This document shows positions 24,750-33,188 of a stretch of DNA of 64,000 nt, in pieces. The notes beneath the pieces were generated by a model, which searched no databases, was not told the DNA's origin, and was given only the letters and a program-made list of their open reading frames with translations. The stretch comes from Modestobacter sp. VKM Ac-2977 (GTDB lineage Bacteria > Actinomycetota > Actinomycetes > Mycobacteriales > Geodermatophilaceae), in the NCBI RefSeq assembly GCF_026968045.1, contig NZ_JAPVBQ010000002.1:484933-548932 (forward strand). Direction: 5' to 3'. Every line of letters begins with the position of its first letter. Position 1 is the stretch's first letter. Position numbers and translations under genes: made by a program.

Positions 24750-25040
24750 GTGACCTCCCCCCTGACGGGCCCGCGCGGGCTGGTCCGGCTGCTGAACACC
24801 GCCGACGGGCGTGCCCTGTGCCTGGCCGGAGCGGTGGACGCCGACGTCGTCGCAGCCTTCCAGCGCCGCTACGGCCGCGAGCCGGTGCGGGTCGACGTGA
24901 TCGACGCCGGATCGGTGACCGCACTGTCCGGAGCGGCCTTGGAGCTGGTCCGCGACCACCTGGACGTCGCCGCGCTGGGCGGGCGAACGGTCGCCCTCCG
25001 GCGGTCGCCCGCCTTCGGCAGGCTGCTCCAGCAGACCTGA
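24750..25040 (+). CDS. Small STAS-like protein
   Basis: This 96-residue protein has the beta-alpha order of a STAS domain: ALCLAGAVDADVVAAFQRR, then VRVDVIDAGSVTALSGAALELV, then GRTVALRRSPAFGRLLQQ. The usual D-S/T-S-G around the phosphorylated Ser is replaced by TALSGA, so a single Ser remains at that site. It could be an anti-sigma antagonist or a lone STAS adaptor. The GTG start lacks a ribosome binding site, and CACACT 6 nt upstream may be a -10. No kinase partner is adjacent. It is divergent from fabG and convergent with the principal sigma factor gene. Confidence 0.6.
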   Translation: MTSPLTGPRGLVRLLNTADGRALCLAGAVDADVVAAFQRRYGREPVRVDVIDAGSVTALSGAALELVRDHLDVAALGGRTVALRRSPAFGRLLQQT

Positions 25041-25079
25041 GGAGACCGGGGCAGTCAGCCCCGACCACCCAGTGGCGGG

Positions 25080-25146
25080 CTCCCCGAGTGACAGCTCAGC
25101 GGGGTCTCCCGTGCCGCTGATGCCCGCTGAGCTGTCACTCGGGGAG
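25080..25146. terminator. Long 24-bp inverted repeat between convergent genes
   Basis: The left arm (25080-25103) begins CTCCCCGAGTGACAGC and the right arm (25123-25146) ends GTCACTCGGGGAG. The arms are perfectly complementary over 24 bp with a 19-nt loop. It sits between the STAS gene and the sigma factor gene. Confidence 0.6.
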
Positions 25147-25149
25147 GAA

Positions 25150-25170
25150 CGCCCCTCCTCGGGAGGGGCG
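25150..25170 (-). terminator. Hairpin just after the principal sigma factor stop
   Basis: CGCCCCTCC-tcg-GGAGGGGCG, a 9-bp stem with a 3-nt loop. It begins 5 nt from the stop codon, the expected place for that gene's own terminator. Confidence 0.6.
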
Positions 25171-25175
25171 CCTCG

Positions 25176-26306
<1,131 letters not shown>

Positions 26307-26321
26307 GTTCGCCTTTCCTGA

Positions 26322-26339
26322 CGATGCCAGTCGGCATCG
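26322..26339 (-). promoter_or_regulatory. Leader hairpin before the sigma factor ribosome binding site
   Basis: CGATGCC-gact-GGCATCG (minus strand) forms a 7-bp stem with a tetraloop, ending about 3 nt before the GGAAAGG ribosome binding site. It could affect translation initiation or mRNA stability. Confidence 0.35.
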
Positions 26340-26465
26340 CACACCGGGGACGGGTGGCGGAGAGGCCGTGGGGTGAGGTGCAGTGCTGGCACCGGCACCT
26401 GTCAGCGGCCTGGGCGACTGCCTGGCGCAGCAGCCGGTCGCCCGGGCCGCCAACGGATCAACGCC

Positions 26466-26493
26466 ATGGTAGGCGCCGGTGCGGAGGGAGCAA
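26466..26493 (-). promoter_or_regulatory. Promoter of the principal sigma factor gene
   Basis: On the minus strand TTGCTC (26493-26488), 16 nt and TACCAT (26471-26466) match a housekeeping promoter. The untranslated leader would be about 150 nt and include the hairpin above. Confidence 0.45.
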
Positions 26494-26633
26494 CCCTCGC
26501 CCGAGGGATGAGGCCCCACCGCCACTGTGCTCTCCCCCGCCGCGCCCACGCCCGTTTGGCCTCGCGGCCCCGGTGGGAAGGGTGAGCGGAGCCGTCCACG
26601 TCGAACGAACGCGTCCTCGAGGAGAGTCCCGCC

Positions 26634-27134
26634 ATGCTGTCGTCCCACGGCAAGCCGATCGCCCGCGTGTCCCTGTTCGGGCTCACCACGGCCCTCGTGC
26701 TGGGCCTGTCCGGCTGCGGTGAGGAGGAGCTCGCGGTCGGCGAGACGGACGTCGCGGACGTCCGGGGCGAGGACGACCTCACCGATCCCTACACCGGTGA
26801 GTACGACGAGGCGTTCCGGGAGGACGTCGACGTGTACGCCGGCACGGAGGTGACCGTGGGCGCCCAGGTCGAGGACGTGCTGAGCCCCAACTCCTTCACC
26901 ATCGTCGGCCCGGACGACACCTCGGTCGAGCCACTCCTGGTGGTGGTCGCCGAGGAGCCGGACCTGGAGCTGGAGCCGGGCCTGCCGGTGACGGTGGCCG
27001 CCACCGCGGCCCTCGAGTTCGACCTCGCCGAGGTCGAGGGCCAGCTCGGGGTCGACCTGGAGGACGAGCAGTACGGGGAGTGGGAGGACCAGCCGTTCCT
27101 GCTGGCCACGATCGTCGAGGCCTCGGCCGAGTAG
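26634..27134 (+). CDS. Small secreted lipoprotein, function unknown
   Basis: This 166-residue precursor has a basic N-terminus, a hydrophobic stretch ([14 protein letters not shown]) and the lipobox LSGC, with lipidation at Cys28. The mature part is very acidic. From about residue 65 it reads as a beta-rich OB-like domain ([58 protein letters not shown]). The ATG has GAGGAGAG upstream. It probably sits on the outer face of the membrane. I know of no specific function. It is a single-gene unit next to the sigma factor gene on the other strand. Confidence 0.75.
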   Translation: MLSSHGKPIARVSLFGLTTALVLGLSGCGEEELAVGETDVADVRGEDDLTDPYTGEYDEAFREDVDVYAGTEVTVGAQVEDVLSPNSFTIVGPDDTSVEPLLVVVAEEPDLELEPGLPVTVAATAALEFDLAEVEGQLGVDLEDEQYGEWEDQPFLLATIVEASAE

Positions 27135-27145
27135 CTCGGGCCGCC

Positions 27146-27199
27146 GCTGCCCTCGTCTACGGAGCTGCCCTCGTCGACGGAGCTCCCCTCGTCAGCGGA
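27146..27199. repeat. Three tandem 18-bp repeats
   Basis: Units GCTGCCCTCGTCTACGGA, GCTGCCCTCGTCGACGGA and GCTCCCCTCGTCAGCGGA follow one another. The third overlaps the last codons and stop of the DUF202 gene. The array fills the space between two convergent genes. Confidence 0.7.
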
Positions 27200-27536
27200 G
27201 CAGGACGAAGGCCAGCGCCAGCAGCGCCACCAGCAGGCCGACGCCGGCCAGCGCGGCGATGGGGGCACCGGCCGAACGGACGGCGGCCAGGTCCCCCCGG
27301 GCCCTGAGCGACTGGTGGACGGCGCGGTACCTGCGGCGGGACACCACCAGGACGACCACCGCCCCGACCACGCCCAGCACGGCGACCGCGAGGGACCCCG
27401 CGCCGAACACGGGAACGGCCAGCCGCCCGGCGACGAGCGCCCCGATCGCCACGGCCAACGCGGTCCGCTGCCAGGCCAGCGCCGTCCGCTCGGCCTGCAG
27501 GCCCAGGTCGAAGACGGCGTCGGGGCGGTCGGTCAC
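27192..27536 (-). CDS. DUF202 membrane protein (second of pair)
   Basis: This 114-residue protein contains LQAERTALAWQRTALAVAIGALVAGR, the DUF202 signature helix with its Arg-Thr-x-Leu-Ala-Trp motif. Two further membrane helices follow (LAVAVLGVVGAVVVLVVSRR and PIAALAGVGLLVALLALAFVLL). The GTG start overlaps the stop of the preceding DUF202 gene as GTGA, so both are made together and may assemble into one membrane complex. Function is unknown; distant relatives occur in vacuolar transporter chaperones and YidH. Its 3' end runs into the tandem 18-bp repeats. Confidence 0.8.
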   Translation of the reverse strand: MTDRPDAVFDLGLQAERTALAWQRTALAVAIGALVAGRLAVPVFGAGSLAVAVLGVVGAVVVLVVSRRRYRAVHQSLRARGDLAAVRSAGAPIAALAGVGLLVALLALAFVLLR

Positions 27537-27931
27537 CGCAGGACCAGGCCCACGAGGACCAGCAGGCCCGCCACGGTGGTGCCGACCGCCAGCAGCAGGC
27601 CCAGCCGTGGCGAGGGCAGCGGACGCCCCTGCCGCAGCGCCCGCTCGGTGGCGGCCCAGCCCAGCCACGCCTGGGCGGGGGCGAGCAGGCCCAGCACGAT
27701 GAAGACCAGCGCACCGGCCAGCCGCAGACCGTCGGCGATGGGCAGGTCCAGCGCCTCCAGGGCGACCCCGGCGGCCACCAGTGCCAGCGACGTCCGGATC
27801 CAGGCCAGGAACGTGCGCTCGTTCGCCAGGCTGAACCTGGGGTCCGGCTCCCGCCCCGCCCGGTAGACCCGCCTGGGGAACCGGCGGTCGGTGGGCGCCT
27901 CGTCCGGCACGTCCTCGGCTCCCTCGTCCAC
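27533..27931 (-). CDS. YidH-like DUF202 membrane protein (first of pair)
   Basis: This 132-residue protein has a charged N-terminus of about 30 residues, then FSLANERTFLAWIRTSLALVAAGVALEAL, the full DUF202/YidH signature. Two more membrane helices run to the end. The GTG at 27931 is the only reasonable start, and no ribosome binding site is obvious. It is the first gene of a two-gene unit with the shorter DUF202 protein. A role in small-ion or metabolite transport is sometimes assumed for the family but is not shown. Confidence 0.8.
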   Translation of the reverse strand: MDEGAEDVPDEAPTDRRFPRRVYRAGREPDPRFSLANERTFLAWIRTSLALVAAGVALEALDLPIADGLRLAGALVFIVLGLLAPAQAWLGWAATERALRQGRPLPSPRLGLLLAVGTTVAGLLVLVGLVLR

Positions 27932-28021
27932 GGCAGGTCACGGCGCCCGCTCCCGGCGATGCTCGCACGACGACCGTCGGGGTCAGGGGCACCGCACCGG
28001 CGACAGACGCCTCCGGATGGG

Positions 28022-28051
28022 TTGTGTCACAGGACACACGACCACTACGCT
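28022..28051 (+). promoter_or_regulatory. Promoter with overlapping dyad for the homogentisate operon
   Basis: TTGTGT (28022-28027), 18 nt and TACGCT (28046-28051) form a promoter. A dyad TGTGTC-acag-GACACA (28023-28038) covers the -35, a good position for a repressor. The operon's terminal gene encodes an IclR-type regulator that could bind here. Confidence 0.4.
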
Positions 28052-28114
28052 GAGCCGGTAAGAGAACGCATCGCTCGATATGCGGGCGGTGTTCCATCCT
28101 GCACGGGAGCTCTC

Positions 28115-29077
28115 ATGGCAGCGAAGCCCTTCGCCTCATCCGCAGACCTCGGCGTCAAGGAGCAGACCCTCGAGGTGCTCGCCGACGGGGTGTACGCGCT
28201 CACCGCGGAGGGCGATCCCAACCTCGGCGCCATCGAGGGCGAGGACTTCCTCGTCTGCTTCGAGGCGCTGGCCACCCCGGTCGCGGCCCGTCGCTGGCTG
28301 GCCAAGCTCCGCGAGCACACCGACAAGCCGGTGCGGTACCTGGTGCTCAGCCACTACCACGCCGTGCGGGTGCTCGGGGCCAGTGCGTTCGACGCCGAGG
28401 CGATCATCAGCTCCGAGCAGACCAAGGGCCTGATCGCCGAGCGCGGCCAGCAGGACTGGGAGAGCGAGTACGGCCGGATGCCGCGGCTGTTCGAGGAGCC
28501 CGAGTCCATCCCCGGGCTGACCTGGCCGACCATGACGTTCCGCGACAAGCTGACCATCGAACTCGGCGGCGACCGCGGCGAGCTGGTGCTGGAGCACCTG
28601 GGCCGCGGGCACACCGAGGGCGACATCGTGGCCTGGCTGCCGAAGACGAAGGTGCTCTTCGCCGGCGACCTGGTGGAGTCGCAGGCGGCGCTCTACACCG
28701 GCGACGCCTTCCACTTCGACTGGGCCACCGGCACCCTCGACCGGATCAAGGCCCTCGGCGCCGAGCAGCTCATCGGCGGCCGGGGTGCCATCGCCCGTGG
28801 CCGCGACGAGGTCGATGCCGCGATCGAGCAGACCCGAGCCTTCCTCACCACGATGCACGAGACGGTCGGCACCGCGCACCGCGCCGGCGGGACGCTCAAG
28901 GAGGCCTTCGAGGCCACCCACGCCGCCCTGGCGCCCAAGTTCGGGCACTGGCCGATCTTCGAGCACTGCCTGCCCTTCGACGTGCAGCGGCTGTGGGACG
29001 AGTTCAGCGGCATCGAGCGCCCGGTGATCTGGACCGCCGAGCGCGATCGCCAGGTCTGGGACGAGCTGCAGGGCTGA
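28115..29077 (+). CDS. Metallo-beta-lactamase-fold protein with altered metal motif
   Basis: This 320-residue protein has the MBL fold order: beta strands from residue 18, RYLVLSHYHAVRVLGASAF at about 80-100, LGRGHTEGDIVAWLP around 165, and VLFAGDLVESQAALYTGDAFHF after it. The canonical HxHxDH is HYHAVR: the first two His remain, but Asp and His are replaced by Val and Arg. The later GHG-type His is also missing (IGGRGAIARG). The late His of HTEGD and the Asp of AGDL are kept. It may bind metal differently or be non-hydrolytic. The ATG has GGGAG upstream. It opens the homogentisate operon, 7 nt before the flavin hydroxylase, so a step in aromatic catabolism is likely but undefined. Confidence 0.75.
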   Translation: MAAKPFASSADLGVKEQTLEVLADGVYALTAEGDPNLGAIEGEDFLVCFEALATPVAARRWLAKLREHTDKPVRYLVLSHYHAVRVLGASAFDAEAIISSEQTKGLIAERGQQDWESEYGRMPRLFEEPESIPGLTWPTMTFRDKLTIELGGDRGELVLEHLGRGHTEGDIVAWLPKTKVLFAGDLVESQAALYTGDAFHFDWATGTLDRIKALGAEQLIGGRGAIARGRDEVDAAIEQTRAFLTTMHETVGTAHRAGGTLKEAFEATHAALAPKFGHWPIFEHCLPFDVQRLWDEFSGIERPVIWTAERDRQVWDELQG

Positions 29078-29084
29078 CCCGGCG

Positions 29085-30680
29085 ATGACCACCCCCGAGA
29101 GCTCCGGGACGGCGCCGGTCGTCGTCATCGGGTGCGGCCCGGTCGGCCAGACCACGGCCCTGCTGCTCGCGCGCTGGGGCCTCCCGGTGGTCGTGCTGGA
29201 CGGCCGTCCCGCGCGGGACCTGGTCGGCAGCAAGGCGATCTGCCAGCAGCGCGACGTCCTCGACGTCTGGGACTCCGTCGGCGTCGGGGCCGAGGTCGCC
29301 CGCCGCGGCGTCACCTGGACCACCGCGCGCACCTTCCACCGCGACGCCGAGCTGTTCAGCTTCGAGTTCGTCGACCGCGGGCAGTCCCCGTTCCCGCCCT
29401 TCGTCAACGTCTCGCAGTGCCTCACCGAGGAGCTGCTCGACTCCGCGATCGCCGCCCAGCCGTTGATCGAGGTGCGCTGGGGTCACGAGGTCACCGGCAT
29501 CGAGCAGGACGACGCCGGGGTGTGGGTCTCCTGCGCCGACGGGACGACGGTCGCCGGCAGCTACGCGGTCGCCTGCGCCGGTCCGCGGGCCGACGTCGTC
29601 CGCACCGCCCTGGGGCTGACCTTCGAGGGGCAGACCTTCGGCGACCAGTTCCTCATCTGCGACATCCGCACCGACCTGCCCGGCTGGGAGACCGAGCGGC
29701 GCTTCTACTTCGACCCGGAGTGGAACCCCGGCCGCCAGGTGCTCATCCACCCCTGCCCGGACTCCACCTTCCGGATCGACTGGCAGGTGCCGCCGGAGTT
29801 CGACCTGACCGCCGAGGAGGCCTCCGGCGGGCTGGACCGGCGGATCCGCCAGGTCATCGGCGAGCGGCCCTACGAGGTCGTCTGGAAGTCGGTCTACCGG
29901 TTCCACTCCCGGGTGGTCGACCGGATGCGGGTCGGGCGCGTGCTCGTGGCCGGGGACGCCGCCCACCTGGTCTCCCCGTTCGGCGCCCGCGGCCTGAACT
30001 CCGGGGTGCTGGACGCCGAGAACGCGGCCTGGAAGCTCGCCTTCGTGCTCCGTGGCTGGGCGCCGGAGACGCTGCTGGACAGCTACCACGACGAGCGGCA
30101 CGCCGCGGCCGTGGAGAACCTCGACGTCACCGGGGCCACGATGCGCTTCCTGGTGCCGGGCACCCCGGCCGAGGCCGCGCACCGGCTCGAGGTGCTGGAG
30201 CGCGCCACCACCGATCCCGAGGCACGGGCACAGGTCGACTCCGGTCGGCTGGCGGAGCCGTTCTGGTACGTCGACTCCCCGCTGACCACCCCCGACGAGC
30301 GGCGCCCGTTCCCCGGCCGGCCGGCGCGCGGCGACGTCCCGGTACCGGCGCCGGGGGTGCTGGCGCCCGACGCCCCGGTCACCGTCCCCGGTCGGCCGGA
30401 CGTCGTCCGGCTGCGGCAGCTGGCCCGGGCCGGGGTGACCGTCCTCGTCGGCGACGACGCCGCCCTGCCCGACGCGCTCCCCGGTGACCTGCCGGTCGCG
30501 GTGCACCGGGTCAGCGACCTGGACGCCGGCTCCACGCTGCGCGAGGCGCTGGGCGTCCGCCCCGACGAGACCTGGGTGCTCCGCCCCGACGCGCACGTCG
30601 CCGCCGTGCTGACCCGCCCCGCCGACGTCGCCCCCGCGGTGGCCCGGCTGCTCGCCCGCCCCGTCCCCGCCCCCGTCTGA
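29085..30680 (+). CDS. FAD-dependent aromatic hydroxylase (MhpA/PheA type)
   Basis: This 531-residue group A flavoprotein monooxygenase has VVVIGCGPVGQTTALLLARWG at residues 11-31 (GxGxxG), a central CAGPRADVVRTALGL (DG-motif region) and RVLVAGDAAHLVSPFGARGLNSG (the GD motif). A thioredoxin-like C-terminal domain begins at about residue 400. It resembles 3-(3-hydroxyphenyl)propionate hydroxylase. Next to hmgA and fahA, a plausible reaction is ring hydroxylation of 3-hydroxyphenylacetate to homogentisate with NAD(P)H and O2. The substrate is inferred only from context. The ATG lies 7 nt after the upstream stop. Confidence 0.8.
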   Translation: MTTPESSGTAPVVVIGCGPVGQTTALLLARWGLPVVVLDGRPARDLVGSKAICQQRDVLDVWDSVGVGAEVARRGVTWTTARTFHRDAELFSFEFVDRGQSPFPPFVNVSQCLTEELLDSAIAAQPLIEVRWGHEVTGIEQDDAGVWVSCADGTTVAGSYAVACAGPRADVVRTALGLTFEGQTFGDQFLICDIRTDLPGWETERRFYFDPEWNPGRQVLIHPCPDSTFRIDWQVPPEFDLTAEEASGGLDRRIRQVIGERPYEVVWKSVYRFHSRVVDRMRVGRVLVAGDAAHLVSPFGARGLNSGVLDAENAAWKLAFVLRGWAPETLLDSYHDERHAAAVENLDVTGATMRFLVPGTPAEAAHRLEVLERATTDPEARAQVDSGRLAEPFWYVDSPLTTPDERRPFPGRPARGDVPVPAPGVLAPDAPVTVPGRPDVVRLRQLARAGVTVLVGDDAALPDALPGDLPVAVHRVSDLDAGSTLREALGVRPDETWVLRPDAHVAAVLTRPADVAPAVARLLARPVPAPV

Positions 30681-30692
30681 CGACGACCCGAT

Positions 30693-30718
30693 CCCACCAA
30701 GATGGCCATCTTGGTGGG
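30693..30718. repeat. Perfect 26-nt palindrome between hydroxylase and hmgA
   Basis: CCCACCAAGATGG and its exact complement CCATCTTGGTGGG abut without a loop. A degenerate copy lies at 702-725. Here it separates two genes of one operon, so it may attenuate or process the transcript rather than end it. Confidence 0.6.
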
Positions 30719-30742
30719 GACCAGCCCCGAAGGAGAGCCCCG

Positions 30743-31948
30743 ATGGCGTTCTACCGGCAGGTGGGCAGCGTCCCGCCCAAGCGGCACACCCAGCACCGTC
30801 GTCCCGACGGCGGCCTGTACTCCGAGGAGCTGGTCGGTGAGGAGGGCTTCTCCTCCGACTCCGCGCTGCTCTACCACTCCGGCATCCCGTCGGCGCTGGT
30901 CGACGCCCGGCCGTGGGAGCTGCCCGACCAGACGCTGACCCCCAACGCCCCGCTGGTGCCCCGGCACCTGAAGCTGCACGACCTGTTCCCCGGCGAGGAG
31001 CACAAGGCGACCGACGCGGTGACCGGCCGACGACTGGTGCTGGGCAACGCCGACGTGCGGATCTCCTACGCCGTCTCCTCGCTGACCAGCCCGTACTACC
31101 GCAACGCCACCGGGGACGAGTGCGTCTACGTGGAGCGCGGGTCGGCGACGGTGGAGACCTCCTTCGGCGCACTGGAGGTCGGCCAGGGCGACTACGTGAT
31201 CATCCCGCGGACGACGACGCACCGCTGGGTCCCCACCGGCACCGAGCCGCTGCGCACCTACGCCGTCGAGGCGAACTCGCACATCGCCCCGCCCAAGCGC
31301 TACCTGTCGAGGTACGGGCAGTTCCTGGAGCACGCCCCGTACTGCGAACGCGACCTCCGCGGCCCCACCGAGCCGCTGCTGGGCGAGGGCACCGACGTCG
31401 AGGTGTACGTCAAGCACCGCGGCAACGGGCCCGGTGGCCTGGCCGGCACCGTGCACGTCGTCCCCGAGCACCCGTTCGACGTGATCGGCTGGGACGGCTG
31501 CCTCTACCCGTACGCCTTCAACATCGCCGACTACGAGCCGATCACCGGTCGGGTGCACCAGCCGCCGCCGGTGCACCAGGTGTTCGAGGGCAACAACTTC
31601 GTGATCTGCAACTTCGTGCCCCGCAAGGTCGACTACCACCCGCTCGCGGTGCCGGTGCCCTACTACCACTCCAACGTCGACTCCGACGAGATCATGTTCT
31701 ACGTCGACGGCGACTACGAGGCCCGGAAGGGCTCCGGGATCGGCAAGGGCTCGATCTCCGTGCACCCCGGCGGGCACAGCCACGGCCCCCAGCCGGGTGC
31801 GGTGGAGCGCTCGCTGGGTGCGGAGTACTTCGACGAGACCGCCGTCATGGTCGACACCTTCCGGCCGCTGGACCTCGGTGAGGCCGGCGTCGCCTCCGAC
31901 GACGGCAAGTACGCCTGGTCCTGGTCCGGCCGCGGGCCGTCGGCGTGA
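30743..31948 (+). CDS. hmgA: Homogentisate 1,2-dioxygenase
   Basis: This iron-dependent enzyme opens the homogentisate ring to 4-maleylacetoacetate. The 401-residue sequence has YYRNATGDECVYVERGSATVE (first cupin domain) and later HSNVDSDEIMFYVDGDY with the Glu ligand. ISVHPGGHSHGPQPG carries the His ligands. It lacks the longer N-terminal part seen in fungal and animal enzymes but fits the actinobacterial type. The ATG has AAGGAGAG upstream. Its stop overlaps the fahA start as GTGA. Confidence 0.93.
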   Translation: MAFYRQVGSVPPKRHTQHRRPDGGLYSEELVGEEGFSSDSALLYHSGIPSALVDARPWELPDQTLTPNAPLVPRHLKLHDLFPGEEHKATDAVTGRRLVLGNADVRISYAVSSLTSPYYRNATGDECVYVERGSATVETSFGALEVGQGDYVIIPRTTTHRWVPTGTEPLRTYAVEANSHIAPPKRYLSRYGQFLEHAPYCERDLRGPTEPLLGEGTDVEVYVKHRGNGPGGLAGTVHVVPEHPFDVIGWDGCLYPYAFNIADYEPITGRVHQPPPVHQVFEGNNFVICNFVPRKVDYHPLAVPVPYYHSNVDSDEIMFYVDGDYEARKGSGIGKGSISVHPGGHSHGPQPGAVERSLGAEYFDETAVMVDTFRPLDLGEAGVASDDGKYAWSWSGRGPSA

Positions 31949-33141
31949 CGGGCAGCTGGCTGGAGCTCCCCGCGGACACCGGCTACGGGCTGGGCAACCT
32001 GCCCCACGGCGTCTTCTCCACCGCGGGCACCGCCCCCCGCACCGGGATCGCGATCGGTGACCGGGTGCTGGACCTCGCCGCGGCCACCGGTGACGACGTG
32101 CACGCCACCGGCACCCTCAACGGCTGGCTGGCGCGGGGGCCGGAGGCGTGGGCGGCGCTGCGCGCCCAGCTCGTCGAGTGGTTCACCGACTCCGCGCACC
32201 GCGCCGAGGTGGAGCCGCACCTCCTGCCGCGGGCCGACGTGACGATGCACCTGCCGATCGAGGTCGCCGACTACGTCGACTTCTACAGCTCCCAGCACCA
32301 CGCGGAGAACCTCGGGGCGATGTTCCGCCCCGACTCCGCGGCACTCACCCCGAACTGGAAGCACCTGCCCATCGGCTACCACGGACGGGCCGGCACCGTG
32401 GCCGTCTCCGGCACCCCCGTCGTCCGGCCCTGCGGTCAGCGCAAGGCACCGGCCGACGACGCCCCGACCTTCGGGCCCTCCCAGCGGCTGGACATCGAGG
32501 CCGAGGTCGGCTTCGTCGTCGGCGTCGGCTCGGAGCTGGGCACCGCGGTGCCGGTCGGCCGGTTCGCCGACCACGTGTTCGGGGTCTGCCTGGTCAACGA
32601 CTGGTCCTCCCGCGACCTGCAGGCCTGGGAGTACGTGCCGCTGGGGCCGTTCCTCGGCAAGTCCTTCCTCACCTCGGTCTCCCCCTGGGTCGTGCCGCTG
32701 GCCGCCCTCGAGGCCGCCCGCGTCGACCCGCCGGCCCGCGACCCGCAGCCGCTGCCCTACCTGCGCGACGACGCGGAGCCCTGGGGGCTGGACATCAGCC
32801 TGGAGGTGCGGCTCAACGGCGAGGTGCTCAGCCGGCCGCCGTTCGAGCTCATGTACTGGACCCCGGCGCAGCAGCTGGCGCACCTGACCGTCAACGGGGC
32901 GTCACTGCGCACCGGCGACCTGTTCGCCTCCGGCACCGTGTCCGGCCCCCGCGCCGACCAGCGCGGCTCGTTCATCGAGCTGTCCTGGGGCGGCAAGGAG
33001 CCGATCACCCTCGCCGACGGCTCCACCCGCACCTTCCTCGCCGACGGCGACGAGGTGGTCCTCACCGCCACCGCGCCCGGCCCCGACGGCACCCGCATCG
33101 CCTTCGGCGAGGTCACCGGCCGGGTCGAACCGGCCCGCTGA
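31945..33141 (+). CDS. fahA: Fumarylacetoacetase
   Basis: This 398-residue hydrolase splits fumarylacetoacetate to fumarate and acetoacetate. Catalytic and metal residues are in YVDFYSSQHHAENLG (His), LDIEAEVGFVVG (Glu pair) and GVCLVNDWSSRDLQAWEYVP (Asp and Arg). FLGKSFLTSVSPWVV also matches the family. The GTG start overlaps the hmgA stop, so it follows hmgA in the pathway and in translation. A maleylacetoacetate isomerase gene is not present in the window; actinobacteria may use a mycothiol-type enzyme elsewhere. Confidence 0.93.
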   Translation: MTGSWLELPADTGYGLGNLPHGVFSTAGTAPRTGIAIGDRVLDLAAATGDDVHATGTLNGWLARGPEAWAALRAQLVEWFTDSAHRAEVEPHLLPRADVTMHLPIEVADYVDFYSSQHHAENLGAMFRPDSAALTPNWKHLPIGYHGRAGTVAVSGTPVVRPCGQRKAPADDAPTFGPSQRLDIEAEVGFVVGVGSELGTAVPVGRFADHVFGVCLVNDWSSRDLQAWEYVPLGPFLGKSFLTSVSPWVVPLAALEAARVDPPARDPQPLPYLRDDAEPWGLDISLEVRLNGEVLSRPPFELMYWTPAQQLAHLTVNGASLRTGDLFASGTVSGPRADQRGSFIELSWGGKEPITLADGSTRTFLADGDEVVLTATAPGPDGTRIAFGEVTGRVEPAR

Positions 33142-33188
33142 CCGCCCCTGTCCGTCCCCTGCACCGCCCCCACCACGAGAGGCCGACG

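Larger units (their letters stand above)
26307..26633. other. 327-nt divergent region between sigma factor and lipoprotein genes
   Basis: It contains the leader hairpin (26322-26339) and a good minus-strand promoter (26466-26493) for the sigma gene. I see no reading frame with a ribosome binding site here, and no clear promoter for the plus-strand lipoprotein. Confidence 0.5.
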
